Assembly: GCA_017435045.1 (NCBI GenBank)
Contig: JAFSFT010000008.1
Coordinates: 1-64,000 of the forward strand
Direction: 5' to 3'
Length of the DNA stretch: 64,000 nucleotides
DNA from: Oscillospiraceae bacterium
GTDB lineage: Bacteria > Bacillota > Clostridia > Oscillospirales > Ruminococcaceae
The notes beneath the pieces were generated by a model. That model worked only from the letters and a program-made list of their open reading frames with translations, was not told the origin of the DNA and did not search any database. A program made the translations under genes and the position numbers. Positions 25,705 through 34,444 of the stretch are shown here, piece by piece; within the stretch, counting starts at the first letter, position 1, and every line of letters starts with the position of its first letter.

Positions 25705-26376
25705 ATGAACTATCGCATAGCTCTGGACGGCCCGTCAGGGGCAGGCAAAAGCACAATAGCAAAAAGACTTTCCGCAGAGCTGGGCTTTGTGTATGTTGAC
25801 ACAGGTGCAATGTACCGCACAATTGCCCTTTACTGTCTGCAGAACAAGGTTGATATATCAGACGAAACTGCAGTGGCTGCAGTGTTGCCTGATATAGATA
25901 TCGAACTTAAATATATCGACGGCGAACAGCGTGTGCTGTTGAACGGTACAGATGTTTCCAAAGAAATCCGCATAAACGAGGTTTCCATGGCGGCAAGCAA
26001 AACATCTGCATACAAGCCTGTGCGTGCATTTCTGCTGGACGCACAGCGCAACGTGGCAAAAACACAGAGCGTTATTATGGATGGCCGCGATATAGGCACA
26101 GTTGTGCTGCCTGATGCAGAAATCAAAATTTTCCTTGTTGCAGCAGCGGAGGAAAGAGCAAAACGCCGCTATAAAGAACTGCTTGAACGCGGACAGAATG
26201 TTCCGTTTGAAGAGGTGCTGCAGGATATTGTTCAGCGTGACTACAACGACGAACACCGTGCAGAGTCTCCCCTTAAGCAGGCGGAAGATGCAATCCGTCT
26301 GGACACAAGTCTGCTGGATTTTGAACAGTCCTATCAGGCCGTGCTGGAAATTGCAAAAAGCAAAATGGCAGAATAA
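25705..26376 (+). CDS. cmk: cytidylate kinase
   Basis: 223 residues. The P-loop GPSGAGKST is at about residues 9-17; VYVDTGAMYR, VIMDGRDIGTVVLPDA and FLVAAAEERAKRR (lid region) follow. It phosphorylates CMP/dCMP to the diphosphates. A GTG at 25693 is in frame but lies inside the ribosome site AAAGGTGG, so the ATG at 25705 is the start. First of cmk-plsC-ispH/rpsA, with gaps of 27 bases and a 4-base overlap. Confidence 0.96.
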   Translation: MNYRIALDGPSGAGKSTIAKRLSAELGFVYVDTGAMYRTIALYCLQNKVDISDETAVAAVLPDIDIELKYIDGEQRVLLNGTDVSKEIRINEVSMAASKTSAYKPVRAFLLDAQRNVAKTQSVIMDGRDIGTVVLPDAEIKIFLVAAAEERAKRRYKELLERGQNVPFEEVLQDIVQRDYNDEHRAESPLKQAEDAIRLDTSLLDFEQSYQAVLEIAKSKMAE

Positions 26377-26403
26377 AACTTAAAAAGGTTAAAGGTAAAA
26401 AAT

Positions 26404-27027
26404 ATGATATATGTTATAGTTGTTGCTGTGGTATCGGTACTTTTCCGTGTGCTTTTCCGTTTTGAATACTACGGCAAGGACATTATCGACAGCTACAAGA
26501 CAAACGGCAGACCTTATATTGTATGCCCAAACCACGTTTCCGCAGTTGACCCTGTATTTGTGGTTATTGCCCGTGGCAGTGGCAGAAAGCTGACCGTTAT
26601 GGCAAAGGAAGAAATTTTCAGAATAAAGATTCTCGGCTGGTTTTTCCGTCAGCTTGGTGCAATACCTGTTGCACGCGGCACAGGGGACAAGTCTGTGCTG
26701 GACAAGACCATTGAAGATATCAAAAGCGGTGCAGGTGCACTTATCTTCCCTGAAGGCACCCGTGGCAACGGCAACGAGATGGGCAAGCTTAAAAGCGGTG
26801 CATTTGCAATTGCGGCACAGACAGGTGCAGATATAATTCCTGTACGCATTATCTATCACACAAAGGACGGCAATATGAAGCTGTTCTGCAAGGTTACAGT
26901 TGTGTTTGGAAAGCCTCTTACCATCGAGGAAACACAGCTTGACAACGGACAGCGTCAGCAGATACGCCTTGCAAAAGCGATGATGGAAGAATCCTATGCA
27001 TATATGCTTGAGGAGTATAACAGATGA
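26404..27027 (+). CDS. plsC: 1-acyl-sn-glycerol-3-phosphate acyltransferase
   Basis: 207 residues. An N-terminal membrane helix (2-17) is followed by acyltransferase motifs NHVSAVDP (catalytic His and Asp, HX4D) and FPEGTRG (glycerophosphate binding). It makes phosphatidic acid from lysophosphatidic acid at the inner membrane. AAAAGGTTAAAGG precedes the ATG. The stop overlaps the ispH/rpsA start (ATGA), indicating translational coupling. Confidence 0.93.
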   Translation: MIYVIVVAVVSVLFRVLFRFEYYGKDIIDSYKTNGRPYIVCPNHVSAVDPVFVVIARGSGRKLTVMAKEEIFRIKILGWFFRQLGAIPVARGTGDKSVLDKTIEDIKSGAGALIFPEGTRGNGNEMGKLKSGAFAIAAQTGADIIPVRIIYHTKDGNMKLFCKVTVVFGKPLTIEETQLDNGQRQQIRLAKAMMEESYAYMLEEYNR

Positions 27028-29009
27028 AGATAACAACAGCCAGAACAGCGGGCTTCTGCTTTGGGGTAAAAAGAGCAGTTGACCTTACGTATAATCTTGC
27101 AAAGGAAGGCAAAAAAGTTGCAACTCTGGGCGAGCTTATACACAACAAGCAGCTGGTGGCAGATTTGGAAAAGCAGGGGGTAATAACCCTTGAAAATATC
27201 AGCATTCCGGAGGGCTTTGAGGTGGTAATCCGCAGCCACGGCATACAGAAAGCTGTATATGACCAGCTGCAGGCTATGGGGGTAACCACCCACGATGCCA
27301 CCTGCCCGTATGTAAAAAAGATACACCGCATCGCAGAAAAAATTTCTGCAGATGGTAAAATATTGCTGGTTGCAGGTGACGAAAATCACCCTGAAGTACA
27401 GGGAATTGTAAGCTACTGCAGTACTCAAAGCTTTGTTTTTAACGACCCTGAACAGCTGGAAAATTGGCTCAAAGAGGGCAAAAACAGCCAAAAACCCTTT
27501 GCTTTGGTTGCCCAGACAACATATATGTTGAAAAAATGGCAGGAAAGCGTAAATATCATTAAAAAAGTATGTACAAATTGCGAAATATTTGATACAATAT
27601 GTAGAGCAACACAAGAAAGACAGACCGAAGCAGAAAGCCTTGCAAAGCAAAGCGATGCAATGGTTGTCATAGGAGGAAAACATTCCTCCAATACACAGAA
27701 GCTTGTTGATGTCTGCCGTGCACACTGCAGAACAATAAGCATTGAAACAGTTAAGGAGCTCTCACCAGAGCTTTTTATAAATATTCAAAATGTGGGCGTC
27801 ACAGCGGGTGCCAGCACCCCGGCGTTCATAATCCAGGAGGTACTTAATAACATGAGCGATATGAATCGTGACTTAGAAATGGACTTTGGAGCGATGCTCG
27901 CAGAATTCGAAGGTTCTGAAGTAAAACTTCACAGAAATGCAGTTGTTAACGCAACAGTTGAAAGCGTAACTGCAAAAGAAATCATCGTTTCTGTTCCAAA
28001 CTGCCGTTACACAGGCACAGTAAAGTCCAGCGAATTTTCCGCTGACCCAAGTGCAAAGCTTGAAGAATTAGTAAAGAAAGGTGACGAGCTTACACTCATC
28101 GTTATTAAAACTGACGACAACGCAGGCGAAGTTCAGCTCTCCAAAAAGAGACTTGACGAACGTGAAGGCGAAGGCGCAGTTGAAGCTGCAGCACAGAGCG
28201 GTGAAATCCTCACAGCTAAAATTGCTGAAGCAGTTAACGGCGGTCTCGTTGCTTTTGTTAAAGGCGTTAGAGTATTTATTCCAAAATCTCTCGCTGCAGG
28301 CAGAAACGAAAATCTTGAAGACTTGGTAAAAACAGAACAGCAGATTAAAATCATCGAATGCTCCAGAGATGGCGGCAGAAGAAAAGTTATCGGCTCCATC
28401 AAAGCAGTTAAAGATGCTGCTACAAACGAACTCAAGGAAAAATTCTGGGCAGAAGTTGAAGAAGGCAAACACTACACAGGTACAGTTAAATCCCTTACAA
28501 AATACGGTGCATTTGTTGATATCGGTGGCGTAGACGGTCTTGTTCACATGTCCGAAATTACATGGGAAAAAATCAAACACCCAGCAGAAGTTCTCACAGT
28601 TGGTCAGGAAATCGACGTATTTGTTAAATCTTTGGACAGAGAAGCTGGCAAAGTTAGCCTCGGTCACAAAAAAGAAGAGGACAACCCATGGGCTAAATTC
28701 GAAACAGAATACCCAATCGGTACAATCTTCACAGCAAAAGTTGTTTCCATCACAAAATTCGGCGCATTTGTTAAAATCCTTCCAGGTGTAGACGGTCTTG
28801 TTCACATCTCCGAAATCGCTTGGGAAAGAGTTGAAGATCCTAATGCAGTGCTCAAAGTTGGCGAAGAAGTTAACGTTAAACTTATCGGTGTTGACCTTGA
28901 AGCAAAACGCGTAAGCCTCTCCATCAAACAGACAAAAGAAGCTCCAGTAAAAGAAGAAGCTCCAGCTGAAGAAGCTGCTGAAGAAGCAACAGAAGAAGTT
29001 GCTGAATAA
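27024..29009 (+). CDS. ispH: fused IspH (HMBPP reductase) - ribosomal protein S1
   Basis: 661 residues. The IspH half (about 1-275) reduces HMBPP to IPP/DMAPP and has the three [4Fe-4S] cysteines C12, C94 and C193, the proton-relay Glu in ENHPEVQG and the AGASTPAF loop. The S1 half has four S1 RNA-binding repeats (about 297-365, 390-455, 470-540, 556-625; the third reads KYGAFVDIGGVDGLVHMSEI) and an acidic Ala/Glu tail. Fusion is known in Clostridia. Codon choice changes sharply near base 27855 to the highly expressed type, so the S1 part is under stronger translational selection. The fusion end is intact. Confidence 0.95.
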   Translation: MKITTARTAGFCFGVKRAVDLTYNLAKEGKKVATLGELIHNKQLVADLEKQGVITLENISIPEGFEVVIRSHGIQKAVYDQLQAMGVTTHDATCPYVKKIHRIAEKISADGKILLVAGDENHPEVQGIVSYCSTQSFVFNDPEQLENWLKEGKNSQKPFALVAQTTYMLKKWQESVNIIKKVCTNCEIFDTICRATQERQTEAESLAKQSDAMVVIGGKHSSNTQKLVDVCRAHCRTISIETVKELSPELFINIQNVGVTAGASTPAFIIQEVLNNMSDMNRDLEMDFGAMLAEFEGSEVKLHRNAVVNATVESVTAKEIIVSVPNCRYTGTVKSSEFSADPSAKLEELVKKGDELTLIVIKTDDNAGEVQLSKKRLDEREGEGAVEAAAQSGEILTAKIAEAVNGGLVAFVKGVRVFIPKSLAAGRNENLEDLVKTEQQIKIIECSRDGGRRKVIGSIKAVKDAATNELKEKFWAEVEEGKHYTGTVKSLTKYGAFVDIGGVDGLVHMSEITWEKIKHPAEVLTVGQEIDVFVKSLDREAGKVSLGHKKEEDNPWAKFETEYPIGTIFTAKVVSITKFGAFVKILPGVDGLVHISEIAWERVEDPNAVLKVGEEVNVKLIGVDLEAKRVSLSIKQTKEAPVKEEAPAEEAAEEATEEVAE

Positions 29010-29029
29010 TCAGTTCTAATAACAAAAAA

Positions 29030-29061
29030 TTCACCCCTGCTTTGCGGCAGGGGTGTCTTTG
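29030..29061 (+). terminator. terminator of the cmk-plsC-ispH/rpsA operon
   Basis: 9-bp GC-rich stem (29032-29040 with 29047-29055), TTTGCG loop; the T tract is short (TCTTTG). Confidence 0.75.
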
Positions 29062-29185
29062 TAAGTGAGTATATTCCGAAAAAATTGTTCTATAAGCGTG
29101 GTACAGGAGATGTATATCATATAACGGAAAAGCGAAATATACGCTATACAAATTGCAGTATCCTGCCTGCCACCGGAGGAAAATT

Positions 29186-29731
29186 ATGTACGTAGTAAAA
29201 TATATAAAATACGGCTCTGCCGAATACGAAGAAACACTTAAACTCCGCAATGAGGTTATGAGAAAACCTTTGGGCAGAAGCATTTATGACGAGGACTTCT
29301 CCTGCGAGGCAGGGCAGATTATTATCGGTGCATTCGAGACAAACAGTATGTTCTCAAACCTGCTTATCGGCTGCGGAGTGCTGTCCTATCAGGGCGAAAA
29401 CACATGGATGGTGGAATATCTATGTGTTGACTCTGTGCTGCAGAAAAAAGGTGTTGGCAGTGCACTTATGCAGTGTATGGAAAAAATTGCCATGGACCGT
29501 GGCGGCACAAAGATGACACTGGATTCCCGTCTGGCAGCAATCGACTTTTATCAGCGCTTCGGCTATATCCAGAAGGGCGAAATATTCCACAAGGAAATTG
29601 CCCCAGGCGGCCACGTGGTAATGGAAAAGGAACTCCATCCGCTGCCGAAGGAACATAAGCACGACGAAAACTGCGCCTGTGGCGGTGGTGGCCATCACCA
29701 TCATCACGGGGAGGACCATCATCACCATTAA
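29186..29731 (+). CDS. GNAT-family acetyltransferase with His-rich C-terminus
   Basis: 181 residues. The GNAT core shows YLCVDSVLQKKGVGSALM (acetyl-CoA loop, like V-x-x-x-x-R/Q-x-x-G-x-G/A) and FYQRFGYIQKGEIF. The acceptor may be an amine or amino-acid-like small molecule (unknown). The last 25 residues are a metal-binding-like tail, CACGGGGHHHHHGEDHHHH, rare in the family. GGAGGA precedes the ATG at 29186; the preceding in-frame codons lack a start signal. Confidence 0.85.
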   Translation: MYVVKYIKYGSAEYEETLKLRNEVMRKPLGRSIYDEDFSCEAGQIIIGAFETNSMFSNLLIGCGVLSYQGENTWMVEYLCVDSVLQKKGVGSALMQCMEKIAMDRGGTKMTLDSRLAAIDFYQRFGYIQKGEIFHKEIAPGGHVVMEKELHPLPKEHKHDENCACGGGGHHHHHGEDHHHH

Positions 29732-29820
29732 CCGGTAACAATTTGTCAGCATAAGCTGCAGCGTTTATATAAATCAGCAGCAGTTGTGCCGTAATTGTGC
29801 GATAATAAAATTAACATTAG

Positions 29821-29858
29821 AAAAAAATCCTCCGCAGATACGGAGGATTTTTTATTTG
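29821..29858. terminator. bidirectional terminator between GNAT and DUF3048 genes
   Basis: 10-13 bp stem (29824-29835 with 29841-29852) with A and T runs on both sides. Confidence 0.85.
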
Positions 29859-29895
29859 TAATTTGAGTTTTTAATTGTGTGCTTTATCTGCAGAA

Positions 29896-31011
29896 TTATT
29901 TATCGTCAGAGTTTTCGGCACTTTCAGCTTCTTCACTTTCATCAGAAAAAATGTGAACATCATCAATTTCCACAGTTTCCAGCATATCGTTGCCGATTAT
30001 TGCCACATAGGTTTTGCCTACGTTGATTTTTACAGGATTTCCCTCAAGGTCAAAAATCTGCAGAGGGTCTTCCGGCTGGCCTTTTACCCATTTTACAGGG
30101 ATATATCTGCCGCCGTAGAAGTAAAAGCCTTCGCCTTCGGAAAGGTCAAAGTTTGTGCACAGCCCATCAGGATAAAGGCCTATTTCTGTGTGAAGCAGCA
30201 GAACATTGTGGAAATAAAGCTGCTTGTCTGCGGCTTCGTCCATCTGCTTGGAACCAAATATCTTTTTGTAGTATCTGTTCTTCTCTGCGTTGTAGTCCAG
30301 ATCAATATCGGTATATTCAGAGAAATTGAAATCAATTTCTGCAGCAGGCAGACCATTGTCAAGGGTAACAGGGTCCTCACGATAATCTGCAAAGTTGAAA
30401 GCAGGATACAGATTGCCTTTTATGGAAAGACCTGTCTTTCTCATACCTTCTTCAATCAGACTGTCTTCGGTGTACCAGCAGTGCTCGTGGGCATATTTTG
30501 TTGCCCTTTCGTTGCTGAACTCAAAGCTGGAGCCGCCCAGATACAGCCCGTCAATGTCCTGATAATGATAGAAGTTAAGCATATCGCTGGCATAGATGCT
30601 TGTACCTATGTGAACATAGATGGCATTCAGCGGCAAAGCAAACTGCACAAACTGGTCGCGGGCACTTCTTACAGGGCCAACATCCTCTACTTCATCGATA
30701 TCGGAAAAAACTGCCATAATGCGTGTAACGCCGCCCTCTGTGACCATCTCATAGATGATGTCTGCGTCATAAATACCGGACTGCGGCATTGCATACTTGG
30801 AACTGTCTACCATAACAGCTACCGGACGCATTGTGGCAAGCTCATCAGATTCAAGCTTTTCGCCTGTAAGATAGTTGTATTTTCTTTCTTCAACCGGTTC
30901 GGGTGTAATTTCGGGCTGACTTGATACTTCAGGCTGAGGGGCGGATGTGCCGCAGGCGGTCATCCCGAATGATAAAATCAGTGCTAAAAATAATGATATG
31001 AACTTTTTGAT
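29896..31011 (-). CDS. DUF3048 lipoprotein, apparent ATC start
   Basis: 371 residues if begun at 31011, with lipobox SFGMTACG and two DUF3048-type parts: MRPVAVMVDSSKYAMPQSG, EGGVTRIMAVF and VGPVRSARDQF at the N-side, YFYGGRYIPVKWVKG...PLQIF at the C-side. The first usual ATG (30963) would cut the signal peptide to MTACG. Reading back in frame gives KKFISLFLALILSFG, and SD AAAGGGGG stands 7 bases before an ATC codon at 31011-31009, exactly where a start should be. The paralogue at 32259 starts MKKLLSLMLAMILALSMTACG, supporting this. It may be a real near-cognate start, an ATG mutation or an error. Function of DUF3048 (YerB) is poorly known. Confidence 0.75.
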   Translation of the reverse strand: MKKFISLFLALILSFGMTACGTSAPQPEVSSQPEITPEPVEERKYNYLTGEKLESDELATMRPVAVMVDSSKYAMPQSGIYDADIIYEMVTEGGVTRIMAVFSDIDEVEDVGPVRSARDQFVQFALPLNAIYVHIGTSIYASDMLNFYHYQDIDGLYLGGSSFEFSNERATKYAHEHCWYTEDSLIEEGMRKTGLSIKGNLYPAFNFADYREDPVTLDNGLPAAEIDFNFSEYTDIDLDYNAEKNRYYKKIFGSKQMDEAADKQLYFHNVLLLHTEIGLYPDGLCTNFDLSEGEGFYFYGGRYIPVKWVKGQPEDPLQIFDLEGNPVKINVGKTYVAIIGNDMLETVEIDDVHIFSDESEEAESAENSDDK

Positions 31012-31047
31012 AGTAAAACCCCCTTTGGTGATTACTGTTAACCTTTG

Positions 31048-31932
31048 TTATTCCTTGCCGATAAAGATTGCAACGATAAAACCAAGTACTGCGGTTACAG
31101 CTGTTGCGATAAATGCGGTGAAAGGAATTGTACCGCTGTAGGAGCCGTATGCAATAGGGTCAAGGAAAATGCCGATAAGGGAACCAAGGATAAGGCCCAG
31201 AATTATATAGTATGTTTCTGTGTGATATTTATTCATCAGAAACTCAATTGCTCTGGAGATAAGGATTGCACCGATAATCATACCAACGCCCAACGGAGCA
31301 CAGAACTTAATGATGCTTACAAGAATGGTAAAATCAAATGTCAGCAGAAAATCCTTTACAAGTGCAACATAGCCGATGATAACATTGTAAAGACCCAGCA
31401 GCACAAGCATAAATGAACCGGAAATACCCGGCACAATCATAGCAGCACAGGCGATAACGCCACCGATAAATGCCTTGAACATAAGTGCCGCAGGCACATC
31501 ACCAACAACAGCAGTGCCGCCCTCTGCAGTTTTAAGTGTTGAAAGGAAGATAACAAGTGCAAATGCAAGGGCTGTATATATAAAATATTTTGCACCTGAT
31601 TTGTCTTTTGACTGTTTGCTTTTTGCCAGACCATAAATAAGCGGAATACTGCCTGCTACAAGGCCTGCAAAGAAGCCGCAGGTAGGCAGGGAGAAGTTTG
31701 TGAGGGTATAGTCTATAAGCACGGAAAACGCAAGCACGCCTACAAGAGCACCTGCACCGAGAGGTGCAAGGAACAGGATATGCTTTTTGATATCTCTGGT
31801 AAAATGGTTGATTGCATCAATCATCCTGTCAAAAATATGTAGAACAACAGCAATTGTACCTCCCGATACACCGGGGATAACGTTGGCAACGCCAACGATA
31901 ATACCTTTCAGAAACAGTTTTATCATATCCAT
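31048..31932 (-). CDS. DUF368 membrane protein, PopT-type undecaprenyl-phosphate transporter
   Basis: 294 residues, about eight to nine membrane segments, with the two DUF368 signatures: GIIVGVANVIPGVSGGTIA near the N-terminus and GVIACAAMIVPGISGSFMLV in the middle. DUF368 proteins include PopT, shown in other bacteria to carry undecaprenyl phosphate back across the membrane for reuse in cell-wall synthesis. AGAGG precedes the ATG. Ends 36 bases before the minus-strand DUF3048 lipoprotein, so they form one operon; another DUF3048 lipoprotein is divergent. Confidence 0.88.
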   Translation of the reverse strand: MDMIKLFLKGIIVGVANVIPGVSGGTIAVVLHIFDRMIDAINHFTRDIKKHILFLAPLGAGALVGVLAFSVLIDYTLTNFSLPTCGFFAGLVAGSIPLIYGLAKSKQSKDKSGAKYFIYTALAFALVIFLSTLKTAEGGTAVVGDVPAALMFKAFIGGVIACAAMIVPGISGSFMLVLLGLYNVIIGYVALVKDFLLTFDFTILVSIIKFCAPLGVGMIIGAILISRAIEFLMNKYHTETYYIILGLILGSLIGIFLDPIAYGSYSGTIPFTAFIATAVTAVLGFIVAIFIGKE

Positions 31933-32155
31933 AATTAATTAACCTCTTAATATACATAATAATTCAAAATACAGTATACATCAAAACGGGAGTTAATACA
32001 AGATAACAGTACCGAACTTTTGGTGAAATATATGTTAACAGACAGTAAATTATTCCCCACTACAGAGTGTTTTATGCACATTTTCTGCCATATTTTACGG
32101 CAGATGCAAGCGTTTAGGACAGGATTATTTTTACAACACGGTAACAATTTTTCAC

Positions 32156-32185
32156 TTTACAAAATATATACAAGTATAGTAATAT
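32156..32185 (+). promoter_or_regulatory. putative promoter of the second DUF3048 gene
   Basis: TTTACA (32156-32161), 18-base spacer, TAATAT (32180-32185). The rest of 31933-32258 shows no gene. Confidence 0.35.
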
Positions 32186-32258
32186 ATAATGTAGAATATT
32201 TTATATTTGCAGCCCATATATTGTGGTGGGCTGATATAAAAATGTACGGAGAAAAGTT

Positions 32259-33428
32259 ATGAAAAAATTGTTATCATTAATGTTGGCAATGATTCTTGCT
32301 CTTTCCATGACCGCTTGCGGCGGCGGTGGGGCAGAACCTGCACCGGAACCAACACCGGATCCAACACCAACACCAAGACTCTATTTCCCAAATCCATTTA
32401 CAGGCGAACAGAAGACTTCCAGCTTCAAGGATGGTCAGAGAGCTATTGCAGTTATGGTAAACAACATTTCTGCATGCCGCCCACAGAGCGGTCTTTCTCA
32501 GGCATCAATCCTTTTTGAAACAAAGGTAGAAGGCGGTATCACCCGTTTTATGGCTATCTTCGAGGACTACACAACACTTGATGACGTTGGTCCAGTAAGA
32601 AGTGGCCGTGACCAGTTCCTGCGTCTTATCATGCCATACGAAATGCTCTATTTCCACATCGGGCGCAGTGAAATCACACAGACATATATCGACACATTCG
32701 ATTACAATCAGTACGACGTTGACGGCGCATACAAGCCATTTATCTACCGCCGCAACCGTCCTGGCAAAGATTATGAACACACAGCATATACAAATGCAGA
32801 ACTGCTTCAGGAAGTAATCGAAAAGAACGATATCAACATGAAGAAGTATTACGACGAGCCAATCTTCGACTTTGTTGATTACGACCTTGTTCCGGGCGGC
32901 GAAAGAGAACTTAACGGTCAGCCTGCAACAGAAGTTTCCATCGTTCATTCCGAAGCTTACCGCACATACTTTACATACGACGAAGCAAGCGGCAAATACC
33001 TTATGAGCCAGTATAACGGCACAAAAGGTATGGTTGAGGACACAATTGACGAAAACAACGGCGTTCAGCTGGCATTTGAAAACGTAATTGTTCTTATTTC
33101 TGATATTTCCCCATACCCATATCCGGGCGGTAACCCAAAAGGTGACCCTAACTATCAGAACCTGTTCCTTGACTGGGGCTACAAGGGCTACTACTTCTCA
33201 AACGGCACACTTGAAAAAATCAACTGGGGCAAAGGCGGTCCACCGGATGCACTTTACTTCACAGACAGAGACGACAACCCAATCGAAATCAACTGCGGTA
33301 AAACATATATCGCATTTGTAGACGATGACGAACTCGGCCGCTTCCAGTATGCAGCTCCTGGTCAGGAAATTGTAGAGGAAGAAGTGGATATGTCTCAGGT
33401 TGTTGAAGAAGAAATCGGCGAAGAATAG
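32259..33428 (+). CDS. DUF3048 lipoprotein
   Basis: 389 residues. Lipoprotein signal MKKLLSLMLAMILALSMTACG; a Pro/Thr-rich spacer to about residue 40; then the DUF3048 body with RAIAVMVNNISACRPQSG, EGGITRFMAIFED, VGPVRSGRDQF, YFHIG and the C-domain GYYFSNGTLEKINWGKG. It is similar to the DUF3048 protein encoded on the other side of the DUF368 gene (a paralogue). Acts outside the cell at the membrane. AGAAAAGTT precedes the ATG. Codon bias indicates good expression. Stop is TAG. Confidence 0.9.
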   Translation: MKKLLSLMLAMILALSMTACGGGGAEPAPEPTPDPTPTPRLYFPNPFTGEQKTSSFKDGQRAIAVMVNNISACRPQSGLSQASILFETKVEGGITRFMAIFEDYTTLDDVGPVRSGRDQFLRLIMPYEMLYFHIGRSEITQTYIDTFDYNQYDVDGAYKPFIYRRNRPGKDYEHTAYTNAELLQEVIEKNDINMKKYYDEPIFDFVDYDLVPGGERELNGQPATEVSIVHSEAYRTYFTYDEASGKYLMSQYNGTKGMVEDTIDENNGVQLAFENVIVLISDISPYPYPGGNPKGDPNYQNLFLDWGYKGYYFSNGTLEKINWGKGGPPDALYFTDRDDNPIEINCGKTYIAFVDDDELGRFQYAAPGQEIVEEEVDMSQVVEEEIGEE

Positions 33429-33462
33429 TTTTCTGCAGCACAACTGAATAATATCAACGATT

Positions 33463-33492
33463 AAAGGTCGGGCCAAAGCCCGGCCTTTTTTA
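33463..33492 (+). terminator. terminator of the DUF3048 gene
   Basis: 11-bp stem (33463-33473 with 33478-33488 region), T6. Confidence 0.9.
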
Positions 33493-33621
33493 TGTTGAAA
33501 ATTGGGGGTGTATTATTGCTGGAAAGTCGCTTATGTCTGCTGCTTCGTCTGTGGTAAAGATATAAGTATTGCCGGTGCGGCAAAAAGGGTAAATGCTGAC
33601 AGTATAAAACTTCCTTTGCAC

Positions 33622-33655
33622 AAATAAAAAATCCCTGCAGAAGCTGCAGGGAAAG
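33622..33655 (-). terminator. terminator of the XRE regulator gene
   Basis: 9-bp stem (33632-33640 with 33644-33652) with T6 on the minus strand. Confidence 0.85.
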
Positions 33656-33666
33656 AGTATATGTAT

Positions 33667-34335
33667 TTATTTGCCGATAATATCTTCAGCAGATTTGATA
33701 ACGTTGAAGAAGCCTGTGGAGTGCTGCGGATAATCTTTGGCGATGCTTTCGCTGGTCATCTCGAAGCACTGGTTGTTCTTCAGCACCTCTTTGTTGTTTA
33801 CGAGGTCATATACATCTGCAGCAAGTTTAATCTGGCTTGCTGTGGAGTAGCCCTCAAACACATTTGGTTTTACGTTGAAAAGACTCTGGCTGTTCTGCCT
33901 GTTGCTGGAATAGATTGTGCGGAACATCTTGTAGATTGCAAGGGAAAGATAATCACTTACAGTTGTTGTCAATTCCTTATTGCCACTTTGACCCAGTTTG
34001 TCGTATAATATATTGAGACTGGAAAAAATAAGGCGTTTATTCATTGTAGGAAGCACACTGCCTGTAAACTTGGAGTCTTTGGCAGAGTTGTCACTTGGCA
34101 GGTCTTCAACAGAAATCACAGTGCCTGTTCTGTCGGCAGTTCTGCCCAGAATATAGTCGCTGGAAACGTTGTAATAGTCGCACAGACGGATAAGAAAATC
34201 CAGACCGCATTCACGCAGACCCTTTTCGTAATGACTCAGCAAAGCCTGACTGATGCCAAGATCCAGCGCAGCCTGCTTCTGTGTTATGCCTCTTTCCTTA
34301 CGCAAAAGAGTGATTATACGACTGAAATTGTTCAT
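33667..34335 (-). CDS. XRE-family (Cro/C1-type) transcriptional regulator
   Basis: 222 residues. HTH_3 domain at about 8-62 (ITLLRKERGITQKQAALDLGIS, LSHYEKGLRECGLDFLIRLCDYYNVSSDYILGR); then a 150-residue C-terminal domain of unknown type that is probably helical. Represses or activates an unknown target. It is divergent from a histidine-phosphatase gene. The spacer between them has two exact CAAAATAGTG repeats that might be its binding site. GGAAG lies before the ATG. Confidence 0.88.
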   Translation of the reverse strand: MNNFSRIITLLRKERGITQKQAALDLGISQALLSHYEKGLRECGLDFLIRLCDYYNVSSDYILGRTADRTGTVISVEDLPSDNSAKDSKFTGSVLPTMNKRLIFSSLNILYDKLGQSGNKELTTTVSDYLSLAIYKMFRTIYSSNRQNSQSLFNVKPNVFEGYSTASQIKLAADVYDLVNNKEVLKNNQCFEMTSESIAKDYPQHSTGFFNVIKSAEDIIGK

Positions 34336-34400
34336 AGATTTCTACTTCCTGTTTTTTACTGTCTGTAAATTATATAATAAAAAAAACACGTTGTAAATAG

Positions 34401-34430
34401 CAAAATAGTGCAAAGAATAACAAAATAGTG
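34401..34430 (+). promoter_or_regulatory. paired CAAAATAGTG direct repeats
   Basis: Identical 10-mers at 34401-34410 and 34421-34430, exactly 20 bases apart (about two helix turns), between the divergent regulator and phosphatase genes. Candidate operator. Confidence 0.4.
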
Positions 34431-34444
34431 GAGGAAAAAACAAA

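Noticed and set aside
30961..30963. ATG as the start of the minus-strand DUF3048 protein
   Set aside because: It lies inside the signal peptide, just before the lipobox Cys, and has no ribosome site; the upstream ATC site fits better.
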